A stretch of 64,000 nt of DNA from Bacteroidota bacterium (GCA_016722525.1 JADKJB010000010.1:1-64000), one strand, 5' to 3'. Counted from the first letter of the stretch, positions 18,430 through 27,670 are shown. Translations and numbers: made by a program. Notes: generated from the sequence alone by a model not told the origin.

Positions 18430-19749
18430 ATGATAAAAACACAAGAAACTAAGTACGTTCAGTACAAAGTAAAGGATATTTCCCTTGCCGAGTGGGGAAG
18501 AAAAGAAATAAAACTAGCCGAAGATGAAATGCCGGGTTTGATGGCTTTACGTTCGGAGTTTGGAAAATCTCAGCCACTCAAAGGTGCTAGAATTGCTGGT
18601 TGCCTTCACATGACAATTCAAACAGCAGTTTTAATTGAAACATTGCAAGCATTAGGAGCTGAAGTAACCTGGTCTTCCTGTAATATTTTTTCAACACAGG
18701 ATCATGCTGCAGCTGCAATTGCTGCTGCCGGTTTATCGGTTTATGCATGGAAAGGATTAAATGAGACTGATTTTGACTGGTGTATTGAGCAAACATTATT
18801 TTTCGGAGAAGATCGTAAACCACTTAACATGATTCTTGATGATGGTGGTGATTTAACTAATATGGTTTTTGATAAATACCCTGAATTAATAGATGGTATT
18901 AAAGGCCTTTCAGAAGAAACAACAACCGGTGTTCACAGGTTGTATGAGCGTATGAAAAACGGAACACTTCCAATGCCTGCTATCAATGTGAATGACTCTG
19001 TTACAAAATCTAAATTTGATAACAAATACGGATGTCGTGAGTCGTTGCAGGATGCAATTCGCCGTGCAACCGATTTGATGCTTGCCGGTAAAGTGGCAGT
19101 TGTTGCAGGTTATGGTGATGTAGGTAAAGGTTCTGCCGAATCATTAAGCAGTGCAGGTGTGCGCGTTATTGTTACTGAAATCGATCCTATTTGTGCACTT
19201 CAGGCTGCAATGGAAGGATATGAAGTTAAAAAGATGGATGATGCAGTTAAGGAAGCAGATATTATTGTTACAGCAACTGGTAATAAAGATATCATCAAAG
19301 ACCGTCACTTTAAGTCAATGAAGCATAACGCTGTAGTTTGTAACATTGGTCATTTCGATAATGAAATTGATATGGCCTGGTTAAACTCCAACTACGGTAA
19401 AACTAAAGATACAATTAAACCTCAGGTAGATAAATATACTCTTGATGGAAAAGATATCATTGTTCTTGCAGAAGGTCGTCTAGTCAATTTAGGATGCGCA
19501 ACCGGACATCCTTCATTTGTAATGTCTAATTCATTCACCAACCAAACTTTGGCTCAAATAGAGCTTTGGACCAATCATGGTAGTTATGAAAACAAAGTTT
19601 ATACCTTACCAAAGCATTTGGATGAGAAAGTAGCGCATTTGCACCTGTCGAAAATTGGAGTTGATCTTGAAGTATTAACTAAGGATCAGGCTGATTATAT
19701 AGGGGTAAAAGTGCAAGGGCCATTTAAACCTGAATATTACAGGTATTGA
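18430..19749 (+). CDS. ahcY: Adenosylhomocysteinase
   Basis: Cytosolic NAD-dependent enzyme that splits S-adenosylhomocysteine into adenosine and homocysteine, closing the methylation cycle. The intact 439-residue frame shows GCLHMTIQTAVLIETL and SSCNIFSTQDHAAAAIA (substrate-binding part), the NAD-binding AGYGDVGKGSAESL (GxGxxGxG), CNIGHFDNEID and the C-terminal GPFKPEYYRY (K and Y contact NAD of the neighbouring subunit). The gene has its own promoter and a strong terminator. No SAH riboswitch is visible in the short leader. Confidence 0.97.
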   Translation: MIKTQETKYVQYKVKDISLAEWGRKEIKLAEDEMPGLMALRSEFGKSQPLKGARIAGCLHMTIQTAVLIETLQALGAEVTWSSCNIFSTQDHAAAAIAAAGLSVYAWKGLNETDFDWCIEQTLFFGEDRKPLNMILDDGGDLTNMVFDKYPELIDGIKGLSEETTTGVHRLYERMKNGTLPMPAINVNDSVTKSKFDNKYGCRESLQDAIRRATDLMLAGKVAVVAGYGDVGKGSAESLSSAGVRVIVTEIDPICALQAAMEGYEVKKMDDAVKEADIIVTATGNKDIIKDRHFKSMKHNAVVCNIGHFDNEIDMAWLNSNYGKTKDTIKPQVDKYTLDGKDIIVLAEGRLVNLGCATGHPSFVMSNSFTNQTLAQIELWTNHGSYENKVYTLPKHLDEKVAHLHLSKIGVDLEVLTKDQADYIGVKVQGPFKPEYYRY

Positions 19750-19762
19750 TAGTCTTAACTAT

Positions 19763-19795
19763 AAAAAAAAGCCTCCATTTGGAGGCTTTTTTTTT
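19763..19795 (+). terminator. Rho-independent terminator of ahcY
   Basis: The stem AAAAGCCTCC / GGAGGCTTTT with loop ATTT is preceded by an A run and followed by a T run of about nine. Its T run abuts the first unit of the 16-bp repeat array. Confidence 0.9.
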
Positions 19796-19960
19796 GACCT
19801 GACAGGTGTATGACCTGACAGGTGTATGACCTGACAGGTGTATGACCTGACAGGTGTATGACCTGACAGGTATGACCTGACAGGTGTATGACCTGACAGG
19901 TGTATGACCTGACAGGTGTATGACCTGACAGGTGTATGACCTGACAGGTGTATGACCTGA
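19795..19960. repeat. 16-bp palindromic tandem array, about 10 copies
   Basis: The unit TGACCTGACAGGTGTA is repeated head to tail: copies start at 19795, 19811, 19827, 19843, 19859, 19873, 19889, 19905, 19921 and 19937, with a partial copy at 19953. Nine full copies are identical and the fifth lacks two bases. Each unit holds the imperfect palindrome ACCTG-A-CAGGT. There are no unique spacers, so it is not a CRISPR array. It fills the gap between the ahcY terminator and the 3' end of a RAYT-like transposase gene. The period is not a multiple of three, so the minus-strand frame across it is an artefact. Confidence 0.95.
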
Positions 19961-19965
19961 AGTGG

Positions 19966-20601
19966 CTAGAATGTTGAATCCAAATCGGTTAAGGGTTTGT
20001 TGTTGCATGCGATAAAATTTTCCAAATCAAAAAAAAGATTAATTATTTCTTCTCTTTCAACAAATGTAGCTTCAGTTCCAATGATGGTATTGTAGGATGA
20101 AAATTTCCATTCTGATGCCTGACTACATAGTTTCGCCTTCACTGGATTTTGATGTAAGTATATTATCAAATCTTGCAAGTATGTATCACTGGTTACTAAT
20201 TTTCTTCTGAAAGCACGAGTAAACAATGTCCCTTTTCTTTCATGAACTTTGTTGTAATGTTTTGCATATGAATTGAAGAAGTTGGATAATGATTGATACA
20301 ACACTATATTATCTTTGTTCTCTTTTTCTTTTGTACTATGATACAATCTAAGCTCCTGATTGTAGAATTCTTCCAGGGTCTTTAATAGTTTATTGCTTTC
20401 ATGTGAACGTAAAATCAAGTGAAAGTGGTTGGGCATAAGTGAGTAGCCATAAATATCAAAAAATGGAACTGCATATTTTTTGAGTTTCTTCAGAAAAAAA
20501 TTGTAATCATGTTGATCATCAAAAAGAGTTCGCTTCCGACAGCATGATTATACACGTGATAAAAATGGTCGGGGTTCTAAAAGAATTAAATTGTCTGCCA
20601 T
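19966..20601 (-). CDS. REP-associated tyrosine transposase-like (RAYT, Y1_Tnp) protein, two frameshifts
   Basis: The continuous part (20436-19966) begins at MPNHFHLIL, the HUH metal-binding motif (HxH) of the IS200-like Y1 transposase fold. Upstream, in two other frames, the rest of the N-terminus is readable: ATG at 20601 with MADNLILLEP, then DHFYHVYNHAVGSELF, then YNFFLKKLKKYAVPFFDIYG. Length changes in a C run at about 20571 and a T run at about 20521-20526 join them. The probable catalytic Tyr lies in the helix DLIIYLHQNPVKAKL. The corrected protein is about 211 residues. RAYTs process short palindromic repeats (REPs) in other bacteria; this one ends six bases from the palindromic array, so a functional link is possible but unproven. 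Confidence 0.82.
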
Positions 20602-20712
20602 TGCTTTGAAAAGTGTTTTTAAGAATGAAAAAAATAGTTGAAAAAAATGAAAGCATTTTCATTTAGATTGGTTAAAAAAATACGGAGAAGAAAAATTTAT
20701 TTTAAAAATCAG

Positions 20713-21156
20713 TTAGTTAAAAACTCTTAAAGCAACCCCGTCAAAATAGGTTCTGTATTGGTAAAGTGGCTGTGTGGCTGGACCATTAATCACACTCCCG
20801 TCATAAATGCTGAAGCGCGATGTACAACAGGAATCGATGGATGAAATTCCTGAAAGTACTTCTACAATCGAACAAGAAGCATTAGGGTCGAAAGTACAGT
20901 TGCGTTCAAGCGCCGTAAATTCAGTTTGTGAACGGCGATAAATAATTATCCCTTTAGTTCCCGCATTTACATATGCCCAACCTCCTACAGCATTTAACGC
21001 AATATTAGAGGGTTCGTTAATGTATAAAGTGAAATCAACATAATTTTGAGCTATGTCATTTGAATTGTCTTTTTTACAAGCAATACTAAAAAGTGTAACA
21101 TAAATTAAAATGGCAAAAGCAGTATATCGTAGAAGTTTATTGATAAATGATTTCAT
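20713..21156 (-). CDS. Rieske-like lipoprotein lacking iron-sulfur ligands
   Basis: A 147-residue protein with a lipoprotein signal peptide (lipobox LFSIAC, Cys at about residue 27), so an anchored envelope protein. The later part has the feel of a Rieske-type beta fold: GGWAYVNAGTKGIIIYRR, then LERNCTFDP, then SIDSCCTSRFSIYDGSVING, PATQPLYQYRT. In true Rieske proteins the cluster ligands are CxH and CxxH; here the equivalent spots read C-T-F and C-C-T-S, with no His, so a 2Fe-2S cluster is unlikely. The function is unknown. It is transcribed away from the RAYT gene, toward it in coordinates, and lies 108 bases from the tmRNA 3' end. Confidence 0.6.
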   Translation of the reverse strand: MKSFINKLLRYTAFAILIYVTLFSIACKKDNSNDIAQNYVDFTLYINEPSNIALNAVGGWAYVNAGTKGIIIYRRSQTEFTALERNCTFDPNASCSIVEVLSGISSIDSCCTSRFSIYDGSVINGPATQPLYQYRTYFDGVALRVFN

Positions 21157-21264
21157 CTATTATTTAATCTAAACGTAAAGATAGTAAATCTGCAAATATT
21201 CAAGCATCTAAAATTGTAAAATGAAAGCGTCTACCATCTTTGGAGAACGCTTTCATTTTTACTG

Positions 21265-21661
21265 TGGAGCCGGAGGGATTTGAACCCTCGTCCAGACAAG
21301 GGACTGCTACGCTTTCTACATGCTTAGCATTATTTAGATTTTCGAGTTAGCTTGTGGAGAAATGCACACCCAAACCAACCTTAGCTCCTTTTTCTTATTG
21401 TGCTACCGAAGCGATAGCACAACCAGCTCAAAAGAGTGATACCCATTGTCAGAGATTAATGAGCCGAACCAATGACCGGGTAGCTTGTTCAGATCACCTG
21501 GTGACCTGAATCAGGCAATCCTGATTAGATCAGAATTAAGCCGCAAGCGCGTAATTGTTTTCGCCAGTTAGACGATTGAGAGTTGAGATTTACGAGCCAT
21601 ATTCACAACGCTCGGCATGCTTACATATCAACCTCACCTGCTGTCGATACCTTTCGGCCCC
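21265..21661 (-). ncRNA. ssrA: tmRNA (transfer-messenger RNA)
   Basis: The 5' end reads GGGGCCGAAAGGTATCGACA and the 3' end GGTTCAAATCCCTCCGGCTCCA, which pair as the tRNA-like acceptor stem with a T-arm. Between them lie pseudoknot segments and a tag frame at 21536-21565 that reads GENNYALAA and a stop. Length is about 397 bases. It rescues stalled ribosomes together with SmpB and tags the unfinished protein for proteolysis. The 3' CCA end is not fully encoded (the sequence runs CTCCACA), so CCA is probably added by the nucleotidyltransferase. Confidence 0.97.
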
Positions 21662-21794
21662 AATAGAATGGTAAAATTACTCAAATTTTGTGCCTTTTGT
21701 ATGATTTCAGTCTATTTGTCAGTGGTTGCTCCTGCTAATTTCCTTAATTTTGAGCCTCGTTTACAACTTTAAGTTAAATGATCCGATTACATTT

Positions 21795-22997
21795 ATGAAA
21801 ATAGGAATAATTAGAGAAGGAAAATTGCCCCAGGACAAACGCGTACCTTTTACACCAGATCAATGTCGTCAGTTGTTATTTGATTTTCCGGGAACTGAAT
21901 TGGTGGTGCAACCAAGTGCTATTCGCTGTTATTCTGATCAGGAATATATGGATGCTGGCATCCTGGTTAAAGAGGATATTTCCGATTGCCATTATCTGAT
22001 GGGGGTAAAGGAGGTTCCTTTGAATGAATTAATTCCAGGCAAACAATATTCGTTCTTTTCTCATGTCATCAAAAAGCAACCACATAACAAAAAGTTGATT
22101 CGCGGACTTCTGGATAAACTCATAACTATGGTTGATTACGAATGTCTGGTTGATGTTGAAGGTAACAGAGTGATTGGTTTTGGCAGATATGCCGGTATTG
22201 TAGGTGCTTATAACGGTCTTATGGGCTATGGTAAGATGTATAATTTATTTCATCTTAAGCCCGCCAATGAATCCCACGATAAAAAAGAGCTATTTATCGG
22301 ATTAAGTAAAATCGGTATTCCTAATATTAAAATTATTATTACCGGTGGTGGTCGTGTAGCTCATGGTGCTGAGGAAACTATGGGAGCTATGAATATTCGG
22401 AAAGTAACTCCTTACGAATTTCTTAATTATTCTTTTCGTGAGCCTGTTTATACCCAGTTGCATTCTCATGATTATCATGAGTCGTTGCTGAAAAAGCCTT
22501 TCAGTAAATATGATTTTTATAATCACCCTGAACAGTTTGTTTCTACGTTTGGTAAGTTCGCATCTAAATGTGATGTACTTATTCATTGCGCTTATTGGGA
22601 TCCGCTTGCGCCTAAGTTGTTTACCAAAAAAGAGATGTGTGATCCAAGATTTAATATAAGTGTTATTGCTGATGTAACCTGTGATATTAATGGAAGCATT
22701 CCCTCCACCACTCAATCTTCAACCATTGAAAATAAATTTTATGGTTACAATCCAATTTCAGAAACTATTGAAGAGCCTTTTAATCCTGGAACTATAACGG
22801 TTATGGCTATTGATAATCTTCCATGCGAACTTCCCCGTGATGCCTCTGAAGGTTTTGGAAAGCATCTCGTGGAAAGAGTAATGCCTGAAATTTTAAATGG
22901 GGATGAAAATGGATTGATTGAAAGAGCTACTATTTGTAAAAATGGTAAATTGATGCCTCGGTTTGAGTATCTGAAGGATTATGCAAGTGTAGTGTAA
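21795..22997 (+). CDS. Lysine-forming saccharopine dehydrogenase / LOR-SDH-like NAD(P) oxidoreductase
   Basis: Intact frame; the ATG at 21795 (MKIGIIREGK) fits the family, while the longer frame from 21726 adds an unlikely hydrophobic leader. Domains are an alanine-dehydrogenase/PNT-type N-terminal part (REGKLPQDKRVPFTPDQ; KEVPLNELIPGKQYSFFSHV; GRYAGIVGAYNG) and a Rossmann part (IIITGGGRVAHGAEETMGAM). Near the C-terminus VIADVTCDINGSIPSTTQSS and GTITVMAIDNLPCELPRDAS are typical of this group. Members act on saccharopine or related amino-acid adducts. No lysine pathway gene is near, so the substrate is open. It is divergent from tmRNA. Confidence 0.8.
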   Translation: MKIGIIREGKLPQDKRVPFTPDQCRQLLFDFPGTELVVQPSAIRCYSDQEYMDAGILVKEDISDCHYLMGVKEVPLNELIPGKQYSFFSHVIKKQPHNKKLIRGLLDKLITMVDYECLVDVEGNRVIGFGRYAGIVGAYNGLMGYGKMYNLFHLKPANESHDKKELFIGLSKIGIPNIKIIITGGGRVAHGAEETMGAMNIRKVTPYEFLNYSFREPVYTQLHSHDYHESLLKKPFSKYDFYNHPEQFVSTFGKFASKCDVLIHCAYWDPLAPKLFTKKEMCDPRFNISVIADVTCDINGSIPSTTQSSTIENKFYGYNPISETIEEPFNPGTITVMAIDNLPCELPRDASEGFGKHLVERVMPEILNGDENGLIERATICKNGKLMPRFEYLKDYASVV

Positions 22998-23007
22998 ATG
23001 GAAATTG

Positions 23008-23667
23008 TTATTGGGCTGTAGCTCCTATTTGTTTTAATAGTGTAATGGTTTTTGAGGCTCAGCCGATGAAAAAACAGTATTCCCCCGCTACAAAAATATC
23101 CGCACCATGCGCAGCCAGCTTTGAGGCATTCTGCAAATCAACACCACCATCTATTTCGATTTGTGCTTTTGAATTTCTTTGTTCAATCAGTGTGCGTAAT
23201 TCCACTATCTTGGAGTACGTGTTTTCAATAAATTTTTGACCTCCAAAGCCCGGATTAACGGACATCAGGCAAACCAAATCGATATCAGCAATAATTTCCT
23301 TTAACATAGCAATCGGAGTGTGTGGATTAATTGCCACACCGGCTTTCGAACCAACACTTTTTATGAGTTGAATGGTTCTGTGAAGATGGTTGCACGCTTC
23401 AATGTGAACAGATATGATTGCCGCACCTGACTCCTTAAATTCTTTAATGTACTGATCGGGATTGACAATCATCAAATGGACATCCAATGGTTTTGTGGCA
23501 TGCTTTTTAACTGCTTTTATTACAGGGAACCCAAATGAAATGTTGGGTACAAAACTGCCATCCATTACATCTAAATGAAACCAATCAGCATCGCTTTCAT
23601 TGATCATCTTGATGTCTTTTTCAAGATTGGCAAAATCAGCCGATAGGAGGGAAGGTGCTACAATCAT
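23008..23667 (-). CDS. rpe: Ribulose-phosphate 3-epimerase, frameshifted C-terminus
   Basis: Interconverts ribulose-5-phosphate and xylulose-5-phosphate in the pentose phosphate pathway. It is a TIM barrel with the signatures IVAPSLLSADFANL, WFHLDVMDGSFVPNISFG, KPLDVHLMI, LVCLMSVNPGFGGQKFI and IEIDGGV. The open frame stops at 23059 after AGEYCFFIG, but the expected ending is readable in shifted frames: NTVFSSAEPQK, then KTITLLKQIGATAQ with a stop at 23008-23010. That needs two small indels, one in a G run. The corrected length of about 220 residues is normal. Confidence 0.92.
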
Positions 23668-23862
23668 TTTTTATTGAATAGTATAAAAGTAGTGAGTACT
23701 TATTTGAAATTATTCTCTTGCAACCAATTTGTTTTCTTGGAAGGCTAATTATCGCAAACCTATCAAAGGCGTTTTCAATTTCCAAATACTACTATTCATT
23801 TGGACTTGAAATTAATTACGTTCCACTTTCGCAAAAGTAGCATTTTGGTGACAGTAAACCAT

Positions 23863-23890
23863 AAAAAAAACCCTCCATTTTCAGGAGGGC
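23863..23890 (-). terminator. Rho-independent terminator of rpoD
   Basis: On the minus strand GCCCTCCTGAAAATGGAGGG forms a stem followed by eight Ts, 26 bases after the rpoD stop. Confidence 0.88.
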
Positions 23891-23915
23891 TGCTTATTTT
23901 AATTTTTCAAGTCTT

Positions 23916-24785
23916 TTATTGTCCCAGATAGGATTTGAGGATCTTGCTTCTGGAAGTATGTTTCAAACGGCGGATAGCTTTTTCTTTTATCTGTCGAACT
24001 CGTTCTCGTGTGAGTTCGAATCGTTCCCCTATTTCCTCCAAGGTCATGGAAGCTACGCCTTCAGAAAGCCTGTAATAGAGTCTTACTACATCTGCTTCTC
24101 GGGGCGTTAGTGTTCCAAGGGCGCGTTCAATCTCTCTTCGTAGAGATTCAGTCATCAGATTAGTTTCTGGAGAAAGTTGATCCTCTCCCGGAATTAGGTC
24201 AAGAAGATTTCCGTCCTCTCCCTGTAAAAATGGAGCATCCATAGAAATATGCCTTCCTGAACTCCGCATGGTATCACGTATATCATCTTGCGAAATCTGA
24301 AGAATTTTTGAAATCTCCTCATTGGTTGGTTCTCTCTCGAAGTCCTGTTCGAGCTTTGAAAATGTTTTGTTGATTTTATTTATAAAACCAATTTTATTTA
24401 AAGGCAATCTTACTATACGTGATTGCTCAGCTAATGATTGTAAAATTGATTGACGGATCCACCAAACTGCATACGAAATGAATTTAAAACCACGCGTCTC
24501 ATCAAAACGTTGTGCTGCTTTGATCAGACCTAAATTGCCTTCATTAATTAGATCACCTAAAGTAAGACCTTGGTTTTGGTATTGTTTTGCAACTGAAACC
24601 ACAAATCGTAAATTAGCTTTAGTTAATTGCTCAAGGGCTTTTTGGTCGCCTTGTTTTATTCTTCTGGCCAAATCCACTTCTTGTTCTGCATTGATTAAGG
24701 TTACTTTCCCAATCTCTTGCAGGTATTTATCCAGCGACTGTGTTTCCCGATTGGTAACCTGTTTGGTAATCTTTAATTGTCTCAT
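23916..24785 (-). CDS. rpoD: Primary RNA polymerase sigma factor (RpoD/SigA)
   Basis: The main sigma-70 factor; 289 residues, intact. Region 1.2 (SLDKYLQEIGKV), region 2 (LRFVVSVAKQYQNQGLTLGD, DETRGFKFISYAVWWIRQSI for 2.3-2.4), region 3 (PTNEEISKILQISQDDI) and region 4 (LTPREADVVRLYY, MTLEEIGERFELTRERVRQI) are all present. Region 1.1 is absent and the spacer between 1.2 and 2 is short, the hallmark of Bacteroidota primary sigma factors that read TTTG/TAnnTTTG promoters like those in this window. Confidence 0.96.
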   Translation of the reverse strand: MRQLKITKQVTNRETQSLDKYLQEIGKVTLINAEQEVDLARRIKQGDQKALEQLTKANLRFVVSVAKQYQNQGLTLGDLINEGNLGLIKAAQRFDETRGFKFISYAVWWIRQSILQSLAEQSRIVRLPLNKIGFINKINKTFSKLEQDFEREPTNEEISKILQISQDDIRDTMRSSGRHISMDAPFLQGEDGNLLDLIPGEDQLSPETNLMTESLRREIERALGTLTPREADVVRLYYRLSEGVASMTLEEIGERFELTRERVRQIKEKAIRRLKHTSRSKILKSYLGQ

Positions 24786-24923
24786 CGTCTCGTCTTTTCT
24801 CTCGTTAATTTGTTGAGGTGTAACGCCCGGATTTTAAAATGAGTTACAAAACAAAACTGACAACGGGATTTGGTGTAAGAAAATCATCTTATATTGAAAA
24901 TTTATGCCTGAAATAAAAGTAGG

Positions 24924-24977
24924 CACCTAAATGTAAGAAAAACCGCTCTAAAGGCGGTTTTTCTTACATTTTAGGTG
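24924..24977. terminator. Long bidirectional hairpin between pnp and rpoD
   Basis: Arms of 23 and 24 bases (starting CACCTAAATGTAAGAAAAACCGC) pair with a single bulged A around a seven-base loop. The core GCGG/CCGC stem is flanked by A and T runs, so it can end transcription either way; it lies 40 bases past the pnp stop. Confidence 0.85.
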
Positions 24978-25017
24978 TATTAGAAAAGAAAGAAAACGGA
25001 ACTTAAAAACCGGGAAA

Positions 25018-27232
25018 TTAATCCTGATTTTCAGTTGGAACCTTTCTTTGAGGTATCGATCCTATGTTTTGACCCTCATTTCCTCCAGCTTGTGGAGCAC
25101 GTTCCTGACTTCCAGCCGGCTTTGGAGTTAATGCCTTTTTTGAAAGCTTTAACTTGCCGGTTTTCTTATCGATTTCTATGAGTTTAACCTTTATTATCTC
25201 ACCTTCTTTCAGAACACCTTCCATACTTTCAAGGCGGTCCCACGATACTTCAGATATATGGAGTAACCCATCTTTACCGGGTAAAATTTCAACGAAAGCT
25301 CCATAGGCCATGATGGATCTAACTTTACCCTTCATATATTTCGCCGATTTCAGGAATCGCAACAATTCCTTTGATTCTCCTTTTTTACTTCTTCTATAGA
25401 TGCTTTATCAGCGGAAGCAATTTCAACATATCCCATTCCATCTCTTTCTTCAATTGAAATAGTTGCTCCGGTTTCACGTTGCATTTCCTGAATTATTTTT
25501 CCACCTGGCCCTATGATGGCACCAATGAATTCTTTTCTACTCTTAAAGTTTCTATTCGCGGAGCATGTGGTTTATAATCTTCTGCTGGTTTTGAAATGGT
25601 TTTGTTCATTTCATTAAGAATATGTAAACGACCCGCTTTAGCCTGTTCAAGAGCTTGTAACATGATATCATAAGGTAATCCGTCTACCTTCAAATCCATT
25701 TGTGTTGCACAAATGCCTTTGCTGGTACCTGTCACCTTGAAGTCCATGTCACCAAGGTGGTCTTCATCACCAAGTATATCAGAAAGAACAGCAAATCGTG
25801 ATCCATCGGTAATTAATCCCATTGCAATTCCTGAAATGGCGCTTTTCATCTTAACACCTGCATCCATCAGAGATAATGATCCGGCACAAACAGTTGCCAT
25901 TGATGAGGAGCCGTTTGATTCCAGGATATCTGATACTACTCTAATAGTATATGGGTTTTCTTCAAATGAAGGAAGTACCTTTTTAATAGAACGCATTGCC
26001 AGGTTACCATGACCAACTTCACGACGACCTGTACCTCTGTTTGGTTTTACCTCGCCGGTTGAAAATCCGGGGAAGTTATAATGCAAAAGAAATTTCTGAG
26101 TGCCTTCAACCATTACACCATCAATAATCTGTTCATCCATTTTGGTGCCCAGAGTAACAGTTGTTAAAGATTGAGTTTCTCCACGAGTAAAAATTGCTGA
26201 ACCGTGTGTGGATGGCAGGTATCCCACTTCAGACCAAATCGGTCTTATGTCTTTAGTGCCACGACCATCAAGACGTTTTTGTGTATCTAAAACCATAGTC
26301 CTGATCGCTTCTTTTTCCACATCATGGAAATAGTGATTGATCATGACTTCTTTACCTGAGGTCTCTTCAGCAGTAAGTCCAGCTTTAAACTCTTCACGGA
26401 TAGCTTCAAAACCTACTTTACGTGAATCTTTATTGTCGTTTCCGATTTTTGCAAAATCATATACTTTCTGATAGGTAGCCTCACGCACTTTAGTGCGTAA
26501 TTCTTCATCATGTACCCTCATGTGAATATTCACGTTTAGCCACGCTTCCTGTCATCTCACGAAACTCTAATTGTGCTTGACATTGTAATTTTATAGCCTC
26601 ATGCGCAAATTTAATTGCATCCACCATTTCCTGTTCAGAGACTTCGTTCATTTCACCTTCAACCATTCCAATATCTTTCATGCTGCCGGCAACAATCAAA
26701 TCGATATCAGCATTCACCATCTCAGATATAGGAGGATTTATTTTGAATTGACCATTAATTCTTCCAACACGAACTTCTGAAATAGGCCCGTTAAACGGGA
26801 TGTCTGAGATTGAAAGTGCAGCTGATGCCGCAAGTCCTGCAAGTGCATCCGGTGCAACTTCTTTATCAGCAGAAATTAGACTGATCATAACTTGAGTATC
26901 TGCATGATAATCGTCCGGGAATAAAGGTCGTAAAGCACGATCTACAATTCTGGAAATTAATATTTCATATTCTGATAAACGGGCTTCTCTCCTGAAAAAT
27001 CCACCTGGAAAACGGCCTGCAGCAGCGTATTTTCCTGATAATCTACTGATAATGGTAGGAAGTCGGTACCCTCTTTTGCTTTTTTACTGGAAACAACTGT
27101 TGCAAGTACCATGCAATCTCCCATTTTTACTACTACAGAACCATCTGCTTGTTTAGCAAGTTTGCCTGTTTCCATACTGATCGTTCTGCCGTCAGCAAGT
27201 TGAAAAGTCTTTGTAATTGGTGTTTTTGACAT
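25018..27232 (-). CDS. pnp: Polynucleotide phosphorylase, several frameshifts
   Basis: Phosphorolytic 3'-5' exoribonuclease of RNA turnover. The protein is spread over four frames in one line: 27232-26957 (TKTFQLADGRTISMETGKLA, first RNase PH domain), 26888-26508 (MISLISADKEVAPDAL), 26533-25511 (second RNase PH domain with RGTGRREVGHG, SDILESNGSSSMATVCAGSL and DGSRFAVLSDILGDEDHLGD), and 25365-25018 (S1 domain VRSIMAYGAFVEILPGKDGL). The KH domain is readable between 25365 and 25511 (GGKIIQEMQRETGATISIEE). At least three indels are needed. As the enzyme is a conserved housekeeping protein and all domains are present in order, I treat it as one intact gene. It is downstream of rpsO, the classic rpsO-pnp order. 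Confidence 0.93.
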
Positions 27233-27267
27233 TTTTTTAATTTTTATTTATTGACCACTTATTAACG

Positions 27268-27296
27268 AAAAAAAGGCAATTCCATAATTGCCTTTA
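27268..27296 (-). terminator. Terminator-like hairpin between rpsO and pnp
   Basis: On the minus strand AAAGGCAATT and AATTGCCTTT pair around a four-base loop and are followed by a T run. It lies 29 bases past rpsO and just ahead of pnp; it may attenuate read-through into pnp. Confidence 0.8.
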
Positions 27297-27323
27297 TATT
27301 TTTTAAGATTAAGATTTCTGGAT

Positions 27324-27592
27324 TTATTTCCGGATGCTGAGTTCACCGATGATTTTTCTGTATCGGCTGATATCAGTTTGAATGAGGAAGTCAAGAAGAC
27401 TTCTTCTTTTTCCGACCAGTCTGATCAGTGAACGCTGCGTTGAAAAGTCTTTTTTCTGACCCTTTAAGTGTTCGGTAAGAGAGTTGATTCTTTCTGTAAA
27501 CATCGCAATTTGAGCTTCTGCATTACCTGTATTGGTTTCGCTTTTGCCAAATTTAGTGAAGATTTCTTTTTAGACTCTGAACTGAGTTGCAT
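27324..27592 (-). CDS. rpsO: 30S ribosomal protein S15, one-base frameshift
   Basis: Binds 16S rRNA early in assembly of the small subunit. ATG at 27592 gives MQLSSESKK; one missing A in the run at about 27570 then restores EIFTKFGKSETNTGNAEAQI and AMFTERINSLTEHLKGQKKD, and on to RSLIRLVGKRRSLLDFL and SRYRKIIGELSIRK with a stop at 27324-27326. The corrected length of 89 residues is the family standard. S15 is essential or near-essential, so the frameshift is almost certainly a sequence error. Confidence 0.95.
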
Positions 27593-27670
27593 CTGATATA
27601 AAGTTGATTATGAATTTCTAAACGGACTGCAAAGATAGTGATTCCCTAAATAATGGCAAGTTTTTTTCGA

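Noticed and set aside
19795..19960. CRISPR array
   Set aside because: Units of 16 bp follow each other directly without spacers and no cas genes are present.
19724..20008. Open frame of 94 codons on the minus strand across the 16-bp array
   Set aside because: The frame is made almost entirely of the repeat, the period is not a multiple of three, and it overlaps the end of ahcY and the RAYT gene.
22302..22715. Minus-strand frame of 137 codons
   Set aside because: It is a shadow within the intact saccharopine-dehydrogenase-like gene.
25018..27232. Four separate proteins in the pnp region
   Set aside because: Their domains are in the exact order of PNPase and join at short indels, so they are one gene.
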